A stretch of 64,000 bases of DNA, from contig NC_047095.1 in assembly GCF_902459505.1 (NCBI RefSeq), positions 120,721,380-120,785,379 on the forward strand, in the 5' to 3' direction. The notes beneath the pieces were generated by a model. The model was not told the origin of the DNA. It saw only the letters and a list, made by a program, of their open reading frames with translations, and ran no database searches. This document shows positions 37,061 through 47,930 of this stretch, in pieces. The first letter of the stretch is position 1, and each line of letters starts with the position of its first letter. Position numbers and translations under genes: made by a program. This stretch comes from Geotrypetes seraphini (lineage: Eukaryota > Chordata > Amphibia > Gymnophiona > Dermophiidae).

Positions 37061-38395
37061 GAGTTCCTCCTCTCTAATGCAATCTCCTCTACTTTAGCTC
37101 CCCCATTCCCACCCTCCCTGTCTTATCTCATATGCACCAGGGCTCTCTACCTTCTCATGTCCCAGACCTCCCTACTTTGGCCCACACCAACTTAGGAGTG
37201 GCTCTCTACCTTCCTCCCGCCCTTTTTCAGACTAGGAGGGGAGGGTATCTTCTCAGCTTCTTCTGAGTTTGAAGGCCGACTCTCTTCCTCTTTTAAAAGC
37301 CTAAGTTCCCCTTTTCAAAAGCGACTCGAAGAAGTATTTTTTTCTCAGTCCAAACTATGACTCATTCTGTCTTTCTAGGCCGCCTACGCACGTACAATCC
37401 CCCAGCCCTAGCAGGGGGGGCCCCGGTGTCTGAACTAGAAGGACCCCTTTCTCTTGGGGCACGAGGGAATACAGTCTCTAGACCATGTGGAGATGGGTTG
37501 AGGAGTTGTCCAGAAGGGAAAGATTAAAGAGGCAAGACTGAACTTTAAAGAGAAACTAAGCCAGAAAGAAAAAGAAAAAGACAGGACTGTCACTTGGCAA
37601 TGAGTGTCAGCCAATTGCAGTAATTGGTTTAGACAGGAAGTGGTAGCATCCCGCGCAGAGTGTGCAAGAAATAAAGAAAAAAAAACCCCAACCCACACAC
37701 ATACACAGCCTTCCACCCCAAATAGTTGAATAGGAAAGAAGAAAAAGAGAAACAGAGAGGGAAGCTGGGGGCAGGGAGAGGGTATCGGAGGCAAAAGGGA
37801 GGAGGAAGAGGAGAGCGGCAGCGAGAGAAGGAATCGAGGGCCCTTGGCGTGGCAAAGCAGGGGACAGATTCTTCCTGTCTCAGATCGGGGTGGCTGCGAA
37901 GGGTTGGGGGGATGCTGTTATCAGTGAAGGGAAAGAGACCGAGGATGGTGACCGTGCCCTCGCCCACTGGCACAAAGGAGGTCTGGTACTGCTGAGGTAA
38001 GTCTACTAGGGCGCGGGAGATAGGTTAGAATGTATTTTTAGGGAATGACCTGTAGGGCTAGCGGTAGCCCTGCCATCATTCCCCCCCAAATAGCTTAATT
38101 TGGGTGGAGGGAGACACCTTGGCCCAAAGTGAGATAAACTGTGGCTCTGTTCTTTTTAATAAACGGGGACTTGTATTGGCTAAATTCAACTTTAAAAATG
38201 CATTTTTAATTAACGAACATGACAATGTGGAATAATCATCTATTGGTCTGATTCTCCACGGTCGTCGGTTGGGGTTTTATTTTTTTCAGATTTATTGTCT
38301 ACTATATCTATCATTTACTTTATACTTAATCGAGGGAGGTCTCTTAAATGTTAACGTATAGGGGCCACAATTTCTTTAATTTGATAAGGGCTCCT
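37061..38395. other. Intergenic, possible orphan exon at 37.9 kb
   Basis: Mostly unassigned. A purine-rich plus-strand stretch 37740-37996 ends in a strong splice donor, CTGAG|GTAAGT, at 37996/37997. The same segment reads in a protein-like way on the minus strand (VPVGEGTVTILGLFPFTDN, from 37973). I cannot decide which, if either, is real. Confidence 0.3.
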
Positions 38396-38399
38396 TCCA

Positions 38400-38550
38400 C
38401 TATGCCACAGAAAAAAGTTTCTACTGCGTGCCAGCGAGGTAAACGCTCCGAAGCGCATAGGAATTTTATGAGAGCCGGAGCATTTGCCTCGCTAGCCTGC
38501 AGTAGAAACCTCTTCCCCGGCTTTTAAAAGCCGGCATAAACTTGTATGCA
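38400..38550. mobile_element. Palindromic MITE
   Basis: GTTTCTACTGCGTGCCAGCG and the inverse CTAGCCTGCAGTAGAAAC enclose a centre with CGAAGCGCATAGGAA / TTATGAGAGCCGGAG, giving one 110-150 bp hairpin. No certain target duplication. Confidence 0.55.
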
Positions 38551-38654
38551 CACTTGATGACGTTTAACACGCAAAGGTACGCAATGTAAATTATAGAATA
38601 CTGCGTAACTTAATTCTTAGATGATAATGGATTTAACAATCGATAATTGGCTAT

Positions 38655-39240
38655 AACATAAGAATTGCCATACTGGGACAGACCAAAGGCCCATCAAGTC
38701 CAACAGTGACCAACCCAAGTCCCAAGTACCTGGCAGAAACCCCAAAGAGTAGCAACATTCCAGAGCTGAGATTGTGATGTCATAATACCTCATTCCACCA
38801 ATGCCTAAGAGCCAACCTCAGCAGTGATGTCACAATGGCTTGATTGTCCTATAATTGGCTCACATAAGAACATAACAATTGCCATACTGCCATACAAGGC
38901 CCATCAAGTCTAGTATCCTGTTTCCAAACAATGGCCAATCCTGGTCACAAGTATCTGGCAAGATCCCAGAGAATAAAATAGATTTTATGCGGCTTATTTT
39001 TGGAATAAGCAGTGGATTTCCCCAAACCCATCTTAATAATGGCTTAAAGGCTTCTCTTTTAGGAAATTATCCAAGGGTTTGGGTTTTTTTAAACCCTGCT
39101 AAGCTAACTGCTTTCACCACATTCTCTGGCAAAGAATTTCAGTTTATCATTAGTGTTAGCCCCCCACCCATGGCAATGCCCCTGCTTCCCACATCTTTTA
39201 GACTCTTTGGATCCTTTTTTTTTTAACCTCACTGAATCTC
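38655..39240 (-). mobile_element. CR1-like LINE 3' ends, antisense
   Basis: Two antisense copies of the CR1 3' region: 38655-38770 (ATTGCCATACTGGGACAGAC) and 38865-39150 (repeats that opening, then continues to ACATTCTCTGGCAAAGAATT). The segment between them contains two GTGATGTCA motifs about 60 bp apart. Confidence 0.65.
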
Positions 39241-39596
39241 TAAATTGCTATCATGTTATCCATTGTCTTGCTCTGGATTATAAAATATGTGCAGTTATGC
39301 ACCTGACAGCTACACCAACCGCACTCACGCCTAAAGTTAGATGCGCAACTGTGGGCTCACGCTAATTGTCAATGCAGAATTTTAGCTTAGTATGGAAGAT
39401 TCCGGCGCCTAATTTTAAGTGACCTTTAGAAAATGACCCTTCAGATGTATAAATCCAGCTGTGGGAAGATGGATCGAAACAGACATAACACAGTATTTCC
39501 AGGGGTTCACTGAGCTTTTTTAGGGTTGCCAAGAGCCTCGGATTTACCCGATGAGTTAAACCCAAGAAATTTGAACTATTATTCCAGGTACCTGCT

Positions 39597-40690
39597 ATAC
39601 TATAATAATAATAATAGTAATAATTTATTGTTTATATACCGCCAAAGCCAAGGTAGTTCGAGGCGGTTTACAATAAAGAAGAGCTGGACATTAGAGAATG
39701 ACATGGTGACAAAATTCATCACCGTTCCAGTCCCCACGGATAACCGCGGGAAATAATCCCATGTCATTTTTTAGTGTCTATTTCAGCCTCAGTCCTTCTA
39801 CACCAGCATTCTTCAAAGCAAAGCTTGCGGGTCAGTGGTTGTGGCCATTCATACTCTGATTCTTCCCTCTCTCCTTAAAGAATGACATGAAGATGGTTTC
39901 CTGCGGTTATCCGCGGGGACGGGAACGGTGATGAATTTTGTCACCGTGTCATTCTCTACTGGACATACAGCAAAAAAAACAATGAAGTCTTTGAGTACAT
40001 GACTGTTTGTACAGAGTAAGGTAACATTATAGGGATGGGTTTACAATAAGAGTAAGTCAATAGGAAGAGCAGGTCGAACGGTGTGGGGTAAGCAGTGAAG
40101 GCTTTGGGAATTCTTGGTCATTAGGAAGTAGATCGAGGCGATTTACAAAGAAAGGTAGGTCATACGGTGTCGGATAAGCAGTGAAGACTTTAGGAATTCT
40201 TGGTCACAAATCGGTTGAACAGGTTGGTTTTAATTAGTTTTCTGAAGTTGAGGTAGGATGAGGAGTGCATGATGGTGCTGCTTAGCCAGTCGTTCTGTAG
40301 ACTTGCTTGGAAGGCAAGCGTTCTGTCAAGGAATCTTTGGTATCGGTAGGTTTTTATTGTAGGGTGGCTGAGCATGCGTATTTTGATTGTAGGCCTGGTA
40401 GAGCAGTCTAGTTTGAAGTGGGAGACCAGGTACTGAGGGGCCAAACCGAGAGTGGATTTGAAACAGAGACATGCGAATTTGAACAATACTCTTGCCTCCG
40501 GGGGCAACCAGTGGAGTTTTTGGTAGTAGGTGGTTATGTGGTCCCATTTCTTTAGGCCGAAAATCAGTCGTACAGCTGAGTTTTGTATGATTCGGAATTT
40601 TTGAATGGTTTTCTTGGGCGACCCCAGATAAATAATATTGCAATAGTCAAGTAGGTTTAGGATGGAGGATTGCACCAGTCCACTTAAAAA
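39597..40690 (-). mobile_element. L2-like LINE 3' end, antisense, with nested hAT MITE
   Basis: The minus strand from about 40690 reads ILNLLDYCNIIYLGSPKKTI, FRIIQNSAVRLIFGLKKWDH, YQKLHWLPPEARVLFKFACL and ends LNFRKLIKTNLFNRF, an open L2-like reverse transcriptase C-terminus of about 190 codons. The 3' tail lies at 39597-39675 (ATA microsatellite, TATATACCGCCA). A hAT MITE (39692-39958) interrupts the tail. Its long open frame makes it one of the younger L2-like copies here. Confidence 0.8.
39692..39958. mobile_element. hAT MITE, TAGAGAATGACA family, copy 1
   Basis: Left end TAGAGAATGACATGGTGAC and right end GTCACCGTGTCATTCTCTA are inverted; the inverted match extends to about 60 bp and includes CGGTTATCCGCGGGGACGGG. 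Perfect 8 bp duplication CTGGACAT at 39684-39691 and 39959-39966. TAGAG fits the YARNG terminal rule of hAT elements. Confidence 0.88.
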
Positions 40691-40694
40691 AAAA

Positions 40695-40880
40695 AGACCC
40701 ATTTGGACCCTTTTGGAGGGGATAATAACAGTTACTACAAGTACTCCAAAACACAGCAGCAAGGCCGATCCTGCTCAAAACCAAATGTGAGAGGGCAAGT
40801 CCACTACTTAAGGAGTTACACGGGCTACCAGTCAAAAGCAGGGTCCAGTTCAAAATTGCGTGTAGGGTCCATAAATGCAG
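40695..40880 (+). mobile_element. L2-like LINE fragment
   Basis: One plus frame reads LQNTAARPILLKTKCERASP, LLKELHGLPVKSRVQFKIAC, the central L2 C-terminal motif. Truncated on both sides; it abuts an antisense L2-like copy. Confidence 0.7.
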
Positions 40881-40884
40881 TACC

Positions 40885-41918
40885 CCGACTGGAAGGCACC
40901 CGGAAGTGTGCGGTTGTGGATGCGCTGACATCACACGCCTGCGTGATGTATGGCACACGACCTCCTCCTACTGGAGAATTGGTCCAGGACCTGGCAACTA
41001 AACTTCAATGCCAAAAAATGCAAGGTCATGCACCTTGGCAACAAAAATCCATGTAAGACTTACACTCTTAATGGTGAGATCCTAGAGAGAACTGTAGCGG
41101 AACGAGACTTAGGGGTAATCATCAGTGAGGACATGAAGACTGCAACTCAGGTGGAGAAAGCTTCATCTAAAGCCAGACAAATCATGGGTTGCATACGAAG
41201 GAGTTTTGTTAGCCGTAAGCCCGAAGTCATAATGCCATTATATAGGTCCATGGTGAGACCCCATCTGGAATACTGTGTACAATTCTGGAGACCACATTAC
41301 CGCAAAGATGTGCTGAGACTTGAATCGGTCCAGCGAATGGCCACACGGATGGTCACGGGGCTCAGGGATCTCCCGTATGAGGAACGGCTGAATAAATTGC
41401 AGCTCTACTCCCTAGAGGAACGCAGGGAGAGGGGGGACATGATCGAGACATTCAAGTACCTCACGCGCCGTATCGAGGTGGGGGAGGATATCTTCTTCTT
41501 CAAGGAACCCACGTCAACACGAGGGCATCCATGGAAAATCAGGGGAGGGACATTGCATGGCGACACCAGGAAGTACTTCTTCACCGAGAGGGTAGTGGAT
41601 CGATGGAATGGTCTTCCGATGCAGGTGATTGAGGCCAGCAGTGTGCCTGATTTTAAAGCTAAATGGGATCGAAAGGTGGGATCTCTTCGCAAAGGGAGGT
41701 AGGGGAGGGTCATTGGTGTGGGCAGACTTGATGGGCCTTGGCCCTTATCTGCCGTCACTTTCTATGTTTCTATGTTTCTATGTTTCGGTGCGAGAGGCAT
41801 GTTCTGAAGGCAGTCAGCCGGCGTGGATGACTCTCCTTCTCGCCAGTGTGTCGCGGGGTACCTGAAATCTCAGGAGGCACACTGGTGAGCCGCGGCACAC
41901 AGTTTGCGATACCCTGGG
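40885..41918. mobile_element. hAT MITE split by a CR1 insertion
   Basis: 40890-40955 (GGCACCCGGAAGTGTGCGG, GCCTGCGTGATGT) and 41795-41915 (GCAGTCAGCCGGCG, CACAGTTTGCGATACCCTGG) are left and right parts of the family intact at 53228-53578. The CR1 at 40957-41790 lies between them, so the CR1 arrived later. Confidence 0.6.
40957..41790 (+). mobile_element. CR1-like LINE, open C-terminal ORF
   Basis: An uninterrupted frame to a stop at 41702 reads ENWSRTWQLNFNAKKCKVMH, AERDLGVIISEDMKTATQVE, MPLYRSMVRPHLEYCVQFWR, LEERRERGDMIETFKY and KYFFTERVVDRWNGLPMQVI, the reverse transcriptase C-terminal half of a CR1-type LINE. The 3' end is three copies of the octamer TATGTTTC (41763-41786), the CR1 hallmark. 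It is 5'-truncated, lacking endonuclease and the RT catalytic core, but otherwise young. Confidence 0.88.
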
Positions 41919-42122
41919 TTAGAGCTACAGCCTTGGCACCCGGAGGTTGTGGGTTCGAATCCTGCTCCGCTCCTCGTGACCCTGGGCAAGTCACTTAATC
42001 CCCATTGCCCCAGGTACATTAGATAAGAGTGGGAGCCTGCCAGGAAAAATTAGGAAAAAATGCTTGAGTACCTGAATAATTTGTAATCCGCATAGAATTG
42101 TAGGATATGAGGATTATAAATT
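41919..42122 (+). mobile_element. tRNA-derived SINE, best copy
   Basis: Has an intact Pol III B box (GGTTCGAATCC at 41952-41962), then GACCCTGGGCAAGTCACTTA, CCCCAGGTACATTAGATAAG, and a tail CCTGAATAATTTGTAATCCG ending in a T run. No TSD could be fixed. Confidence 0.8.
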
Positions 42123-42124
42123 TT

Positions 42125-42870
42125 TTTTTAAAGACTTTTCAATGACGCGAGGACAATTCAGCGCTGGAAGCTACCACTCCCCTCTCCACACAATGTCTGG
42201 AGAAAAGCCCTCTTCGAGACCACCTTTGAATTCCAAGGACCCAAAATCTGGAATAAACTCCCAAGCAGCTTTCCACATACTTCCAATTCAGGAGCCTAAC
42301 AAAAAAAAAGTCTTCGCAGACTCCAGCTTATCCAGAATACTGCAGCCAAGCTGATTTTTGCTAAATGCAAATTTGATCGCGTCTCCCCACTACTTACCAA
42401 TCTTCACTGGCTCCCAGTACTTTCCAGAATTCACTTCAAATGCTCCTGCCTGGCGTTCAAGATCATTCACGGCATCCTTCCGCCCCTAATCCCTCTATCC
42501 TTCCTCGCCCCGACGCCTGCTACCACCAGATCAACCCACAGACATAAACTATCCTTCCCCTCTCTACACGGCATCCTCCACGCAGGTAAACTGGGAAAAT
42601 CCCTCCTCTCCAAAATCGCAGGCCTTTGGAACGATCTCACTATCCCGCTGCGGAACCTGGGCTCCCTCCAACTATTCCGAAAACAACTGAAAACCTGGCT
42701 TTTCTCTAGCATATAACATCTCTTCTCCTGTTTACATCCCCTCTTTTTATATGCCCTTGTAATTCTCTCTCCTCTCTCTTCCTATATTTTTAAGCTTTGT
42801 AAACCGTGTCGAGCTCCACTTCCGTAGAGACGATGCGGTATATAAACTTAAGGTTTAGTTTAGGAGGCAC
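42125..42870 (+). mobile_element. L2-like LINE 3' end
   Basis: Frame around 42330-42715 reads AAKLIFAKCKFDRVSPLLTN, LHWLPVLSRIHFKCSCLAFK, IIHGILPPLI and later LQLFRKQLKTWLFSSI, then a stop and the tail GTAAACCGTGTCGAGCTCC with GCGGTATATAAAC. A nearly intact L2-type C-terminus; the 5' end is truncated. Confidence 0.78.
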
Positions 42871-42939
42871 TGAGAACTCATCAATTCACTTCTCTGTACT
42901 GACCTATTATAAAGTATTCATACGTGTGAAGCCAGCCCT

Positions 42940-43716
42940 AGACTGGTTATGCACCTGAGCAGCCAGAATCCATGCAAGTCTTATACCCTTAATGGCGAGA
43001 TCCTAGCAAAAACGGTAGCAGAACGAGACTTGGGGGTAATCGTCAGTGAGGACATGAAGTCTGCCAATCAAGTGGAGCAGGCTTCGTCCAAGGCAAGACA
43101 AATCATGGGCTGCATACGAAGGGGTTTCGTCAGTCGTAAGGCGGAAGTCATTATGCCATTGTATAGATCCATGGTGAGGCCCCACCTGGAATACTGTGTG
43201 CAATTCTGGAGGCCGCATTATCGCAAGGATGTGCTGAGACTGGAGTCGGTGCAAAGAATGGCCACCCGGATGGTCTCGGGACTCAAGGATCTACCATACG
43301 AAAAACGGCTTGACAAATTACAGCTATACTCGCTCGAGGAGCGCAGAGAGAGGGGGGACATGATCGAGACGTTCAAGTATCTTACGGGCCGCATCGAGGC
43401 GGAGGAAGATATCTTCTTTTTCAAGGGTCCCACGACAACAAGAGGGCATCCGTGGAAAATCAGGGGCGGGAAACTACGAGGTGACACCAGGAAATTCTTT
43501 TTCACTGAAAGAGTGGTTGATCGCTGGAATAGTCTTCCACTACAGGTGATTGAGGCCAGCAGCGTGCCTGATTTTAAGGCCAAATGGGATCGGCACATGG
43601 GATCTATTCACAGGGCAAAGGTAGGGGAGGGACATTAAGGTGGGCAGACTAGATGGGCCGTGGGCCGTGGGCCCTTATCTGCCGTCTATTTCTATGTTTC
43701 TATGTTTCTATGTAGA
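42940..43716 (+). mobile_element. CR1-like LINE, open C-terminal ORF
   Basis: Uninterrupted 229-codon frame (42949-43638) close to the copy at 40957: AERDLGVIVSEDMKSANQVE, MPLYRSMVRPHLEYCVQFWR, RVVDRWNSLPLQVIEASSVP. Ends in octamer repeats TATGTTTC at about 43691-43714. 5'-truncated. Confidence 0.88.
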
Positions 43717-43964
43717 CCTCTGTATCATTTCTAACATTACGTCAGCCGCCATGATTCCTGGCTGACGTTTGCGGGATACAAGAATCAGTATGGCATGGTA
43801 TATAAAAAACAGATTAGATAAGGCAGAACTGCAGCAGGACTTATCACCTGCTTTGACAAGATAAACCTGGTTGCAAAGCCGTGAAGATCTTCTTAAAAGG
43901 ATACTGAAGATTATGACATCCGGCGGCTTAAAGGGAATGAATATTTAAGCAGGGCATTTATTTT

Positions 43965-44340
43965 ACTTATTTTAATTTCTTATATAAGAGCATAAGAATA
44001 GCCTTACTGGGTCCGTCAAGCCCAGTAGCCCATTCTCACAGCGGACAATCCACTAGTACCTGGCCAAAACCCAAGGAGTAGCAACATTCCATGCCGATCC
44101 AGTGGCTTCCCCCATGTCTTTCTCAATAACAGACTAGGGACTTTTCCTCCAGGAACTTGTCCAAACCTTTCTTAAAACCAGCTACGCTATCAGCTCTTAT
44201 CACAATCTCTGGCAACGCGTTCCAGAGCTTAACTATTCTCTGAGTGAAAAACAACTTTCTTCCCGTTGGTTTTAAAAGTATTTCCTTGTAACTTCATCGA
44301 GTGTCCCCCTAGTCTTCGTAGTGATTTACATTCAGGTACG
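43965..44340 (-). mobile_element. CR1-like LINE 3' end, antisense
   Basis: Starts GAGCATAAGAATAGCCTTAC, then TAGTACCTGGCCAAAACCC, ACAATCTCTGGCAACGCGTT and TTCTCTGAGTGAAAAACAAC, the inverse of CR1 C-terminal codons (FF-TERIVKLWN-LPE-type region). A different subfamily from the copies at 40.9 and 42.9 kb. Confidence 0.65.
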
Positions 44341-44344
44341 CTAA

Positions 44345-44460
44345 GTTTTTCTCCCTATCTGTCCTGCCCAGGGTCACAAGGAGCAGCATGGGGAGTGAAC
44401 CCACAACCTCAGGGTGCTGAGACAGGAGTTCTAACCACTAGGCCATGCCTCGTAAGGACA
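44345..44460 (-). mobile_element. SINE fragment, antisense
   Basis: Inverse of the SINE body: GCCCAGGGTCACAAGGAGCA, AACCTCAGGGTGC and TTCTAACCACTAGGCCATGC, which reverse-complements to a tRNA-like head. Confidence 0.7.
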
Positions 44461-44993
44461 TCTCACTCTAGGCTGGTTCTCTCTTTCCGTAGCTTTTGAA
44501 CTTTTCCAAATTAACAACGTGATTTTCATTAGGAATCTAAGTGGAAAGAGGAGGCAGCCGAACTGTTTTATCATTTGTACCCCGTAGATCTGTTCTGCCC
44601 CCACACAGGCATCACAACCATATGTGAAAAGAGGGCACCACCCCAAACTCGCAATCACTCTGGATTCTTGACCCCGGACCAGAGGTTACGAGGTTAATGC
44701 TCTCCTCACCTCCCGTACGATAACATTTGGTTATCTGTTAAGAGGTGTGAGGGATGGGATGGGCAGGAAGTTTTAGGCTGATGTATCTCCAAGTGGGACA
44801 TAAGGACTGGTGGGGATATTCCCTGCTCTGTTAATAGCTCCAGCTTTATATGACTAGCTGAGGGTCTTTCCGGGGACTCTTTTTCCCCTCATCTGTCTTT
44901 CTCCAGACTGAGGCCTAGAATCTAAACACAGAGAAATAAAGTGACTTGTTTCCAAGGTCACACACAGAGGGTCAGAGACAGAGCAAGCAACTA
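44461..44993. other. Intergenic, no gene seen
   Basis: Nothing recognised apart from unassigned non-coding sequence. Confidence 0.35.
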
Positions 44994-45002
44994 GAAGCTT
45001 TG

Positions 45003-45446
45003 GGGGTCAGGTCAAAAGCATGCTGGGACAAAGGCGTGCCCAGACAATTGAGCGCAGCGCGGAGGCGCGCGCCTCTCTAAATTACTCTTTTTAGGGCTCC
45101 AATGGGGGGGGCGTGGGGAGGAACCCCCCCCACTTTACTTAATAGACATCGCGCCACGTTGTGGGGGCGTTGTGGAGGGGGTTGTAACCCCCCACATTTT
45201 ACTGAAAACTTCACTTTTTCCCTGTTTTTAGGGAAAAAGTTAAGTTTACAATAAAATGTGGAGGGTTACAACCCCCCAAACCCCCGATAACGCCGGCGTC
45301 ATGTCTATTACGTAAAGTGCGGGGGTTCCCCCCCACACACACCCCCGTCGGAGCCCTAAAAACTGTAATTTAGAGCGGCGCACGCCTCCGCGCTGCGTTC
45401 AATTGTCCGGGCGCGCCTTTGTCTTTCGCGCCGTTGTCTATGAACC
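45003..45446. mobile_element. 445-bp foldback MITE, copy 2 (MULE-like)
   Basis: Starts GGGGTCAGGTCAAAAGC and ends TATGAACC, a near-complete palindrome turning near 45222-45236 (TTTTTCCCTGTTTTTAGGGA). Nine-base direct repeat GAAGCTTTG at 44994-45002 and 45447-45455. Length and arm sequence match copy 1 at 1945-2389. Confidence 0.85.
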
Positions 45447-45514
45447 GAAGCTTTGAGTGCTGAACTCCAGGGTTCACTCCCTACTCTTTTTACGCAACCC
45501 CTTTTTTAAAAAAA

Positions 45515-45725
45515 ATAATTTATATTCTGCATATCCTACAATTCTATGCGGATTACAAATTATTCAGGCACTCAAGCATTTTCCCTAATTGTCCCGGTGG
45601 GCTCCCACTCTATCTAATGTACCTGGAGCAATGGGGATTAAGTGACTTGCCCAGGGTCACAAGGAGCAATGTGGGATTCAAACTCAGAACCTCAGGGTAC
45701 CGAGGCTGTAGCTCTAACCCCTGCA
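45515..45725 (-). mobile_element. tRNA-derived SINE, antisense
   Basis: Inverse copy of the 41919 SINE: TACAATTCTATGCGGATTAC, TCTATCTAATGTACCTGG, AAGTGACTTGCCCAGGGTCA, CCGAGGCTGTAGCTCTAACC. Close to full length. Confidence 0.8.
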
Positions 45726-46520
45726 GCGCACACTTCTTCCATCTCTGCTGCTTTTCTTCCTGTACCTGGCAGAGCTCTGAGGAAGGGCATCCGAACTGTA
45801 CCTAAAAAGTCACGGCAGCTGAGGTGACAACTGAAGGACCAGAGCCGCCGCCTGTCCTAGGAGTGACCGATCTCCCCAGAGGATCAGAAGAACCGGATCG
45901 GAACACTCCGCAACTGCAGGTGAGGTGGGAGATGAGTCGGCCGAGACCTGTTTTAGAAAGAAACCTCTGTGTCATGGAAGTCGTTGCTTTCTTCTAATTA
46001 ACGGACAGCTCTGGGTGCTCAAGACTTGGTTGATCCATTTGTAGCACACAGGCAGAACTAACTCATCCTACCCGAGGGGCTTGGGACCTTTGGATAACTC
46101 CATCTTGCTATGGTGCGCCTTCTAAACCTCATCCAATTTTTTTTTTTGGAGGGGGGGCAGGCCTAGCCCTTTCTTAATGCTTCTTTGAGCTCAAGTCTGG
46201 GATTATCCTCAGCCAGGGCCATCCATCACAGCTACCTCTCTCTGAAGCTTGCAAACACAAATCCTACATCCAGCCATTAGAGGTCACTGTTGCATAAGGA
46301 TGGTGGTGTTCCTCACCTCTTCCTCCTTTTCAGAGCTCTGAGTGCAGCCTTCGCAGCATCCCAAGCCGCAGCTGCGGTGTTCTTTACTTGGAAGCGTGTA
46401 TCACTGGCGCTGAGCAAGCCCTTCCGGCCCAGTTCTAGAATTTAATTTGTCATCTGTGGTGTAAAATAGTTTGAAATGTTTGAGCAATTTTGGGTTTCCC
46501 AAAGCTGAGAAATCGTCTTC
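45726..46520. other. Intergenic, possible 5' exon near 45.9 kb
   Basis: Apparently unique. 45800-45918 ends in a good donor, CTGCAG|GTGAGG at 45918/45919, with no ATG upstream in the same stretch. It could be a non-coding first exon of the GPSM3-like gene. A long T run followed by G run lies at 46138-46158. Confidence 0.3.
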
Positions 46521-46524
46521 TAAA

Positions 46525-46605
46525 AGTCTTACTATAAGAACATAAGAATAGCCATACTGGGCCAGACCAATGGTCCATCTAGGCTATGATACACAAGCCA
46601 AAAAG
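46525..46605 (-). mobile_element. CR1-like LINE tail fragment, antisense
   Basis: AAGAACATAAGAATAGCCAT followed by ACTGGGCCAGACCAATGG and GTCCATCTAGGCTATG, the inverted CR1 3' end, truncated. Confidence 0.65.
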
Positions 46606-47275
46606 AACCCCCCCCCCTCCCCAAACACATTCTGAGCTTTCTGCTCCAGTATCACTCTGCAGTAACTGAGTGTAAACTGCAAAAGGGTCTGAGCTGGGAG
46701 TTCCACACTCCTCAAAGGAATATATAGAAAGCATTATCAGCTTCAGAAGGTGGACAAGAACTGGCAGAATTGGTACCCACCTTTAGTATACCCAGGGTGC
46801 CCATCCACCTGCTAGCCTAAGTTAGCGGCTTGGCAAGATGGCAGGTCTTTTTCAAACTGTATGACTTTAGGGAAGGAAATCTCCACACACACCCCCACCC
46901 CTCAGGCAGTTCCTGTTTCTCTCGCCCTCAGAAGCTGAGACTGGAAGCAAAGCTACGAAGTGACGGCTGGGAGAGGGGTTTTCCAACTTGTACAATGTGA
47001 GGAAAACATTCTACACCTGAAGCAGCTCACAAGGAGGGAAGGAAGAGCAAGGAGAGATGTGCGAGGCCTCTAACATCAAGATGGACTGTTGAGACATGAA
47101 GCTTGTCCCGTACAAAGGACAGCACCCCTCAAGTGACACCATGCTGGGGTCTTGGGACACAGCACATGTTATATAACTCCTTGTCTAGCTGCACAATGTC
47201 TCTTGATGCTTTCTAAGGCACTGGGAAATGGATTAAGTCCTGGGTAGTGAGGACAGCACCCTTAGAAGTGCAAAG
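46606..47275. other. Intergenic, no gene seen
   Basis: No exon or element recognised. Confidence 0.35.
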
Positions 47276-47279
47276 GTTA

Positions 47280-47620
47280 AAAGGCCCAGTTAAAAGCCCA
47301 CCTCTTCGAGAGTGCTTTCGACTCCTAACTCCTCTCACCTTGGGTTCTGCATCCCCAACCCTATATGGCATGTCTGTCTGTCCAAGTTAGATTGTAAGCT
47401 CTTCTGAGCAGGAAACGACTATAAATGTCAGTCCACCTCTTCGAGAGTGCTTTCGACTCCTAACTCCTCTCACCTTGGGTTCTGCATCCCCAACCCTATA
47501 TGGCATGTCTGTCTGTCCAAGTTAGATTGTAAGCTCTTCTGAGCAGGGACCGTCTATAAATGTCAAAATGTATGCCTTTCAGCGTTATATAAATGATAAG
47601 TAGCAGTAGTAGTAGTGGGT
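47280..47620 (+). mobile_element. L2-like LINE tail, 135-bp tandem duplication
   Basis: CCACCTCTTCGAGAGTGC starts at 47298 and again at 47433; the 135 bp in between (to TTAGATTGTAAGCTCTTCTG) is repeated almost exactly, then runs to ATAAATGATAAGTAGCAG and an AGT microsatellite. LINE or LINE-derived 3' end. Confidence 0.7.
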
Positions 47621-47739
47621 TAATTTTAAGATCTCCAGTGTTAAATCTTTGAGTTGTGAGGGGTCCCACAGAAGTCATCCCTTGCTCTTTCATGTTGTTT
47701 AAAAGCCTTGTATCAGATCATTGTATCTTTATTCTTTAC

Positions 47740-47930
47740 GTGGAGATTATATTGTTTATTGAAAGCTTCTATACCGTTGCTAATGACTGGGGGAGTCAAT
47801 TCAGAGCAGTTCACATGAGCTTTGTAATGATGTTACAATATATGAGCTTCTGTAAAGGTGTTACAATACAGAGTTATACAAGTGGCCCTTCATTTCATGC
47901 AATATAAACATTTTAAAAAATATGTAGCAA
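47740..47930 (-). mobile_element. LINE 3' tail, antisense
   Basis: TTTATTGAAAGCTTCTATAC and CCGTTGCTAATGACTGGGGG; the same tail occurs inverted at about 58880-58920. Classified only as LINE-like. Confidence 0.5.

Noticed and set aside
41919-42122. tRNA gene
   Set aside because: There is a B box but no full cloverleaf. It is followed by a SINE body and occurs in several copies.
40950-43638. Reverse transcriptase ORFs as retroviral or LTR pol
   Set aside because: The motifs (LGVIxSEDxK, RPHLEYCVQFW, FFTERVVDRWN) and the octamer tail are those of CR1-type LINEs. No LTRs, gag, protease or envelope were seen anywhere in the window.
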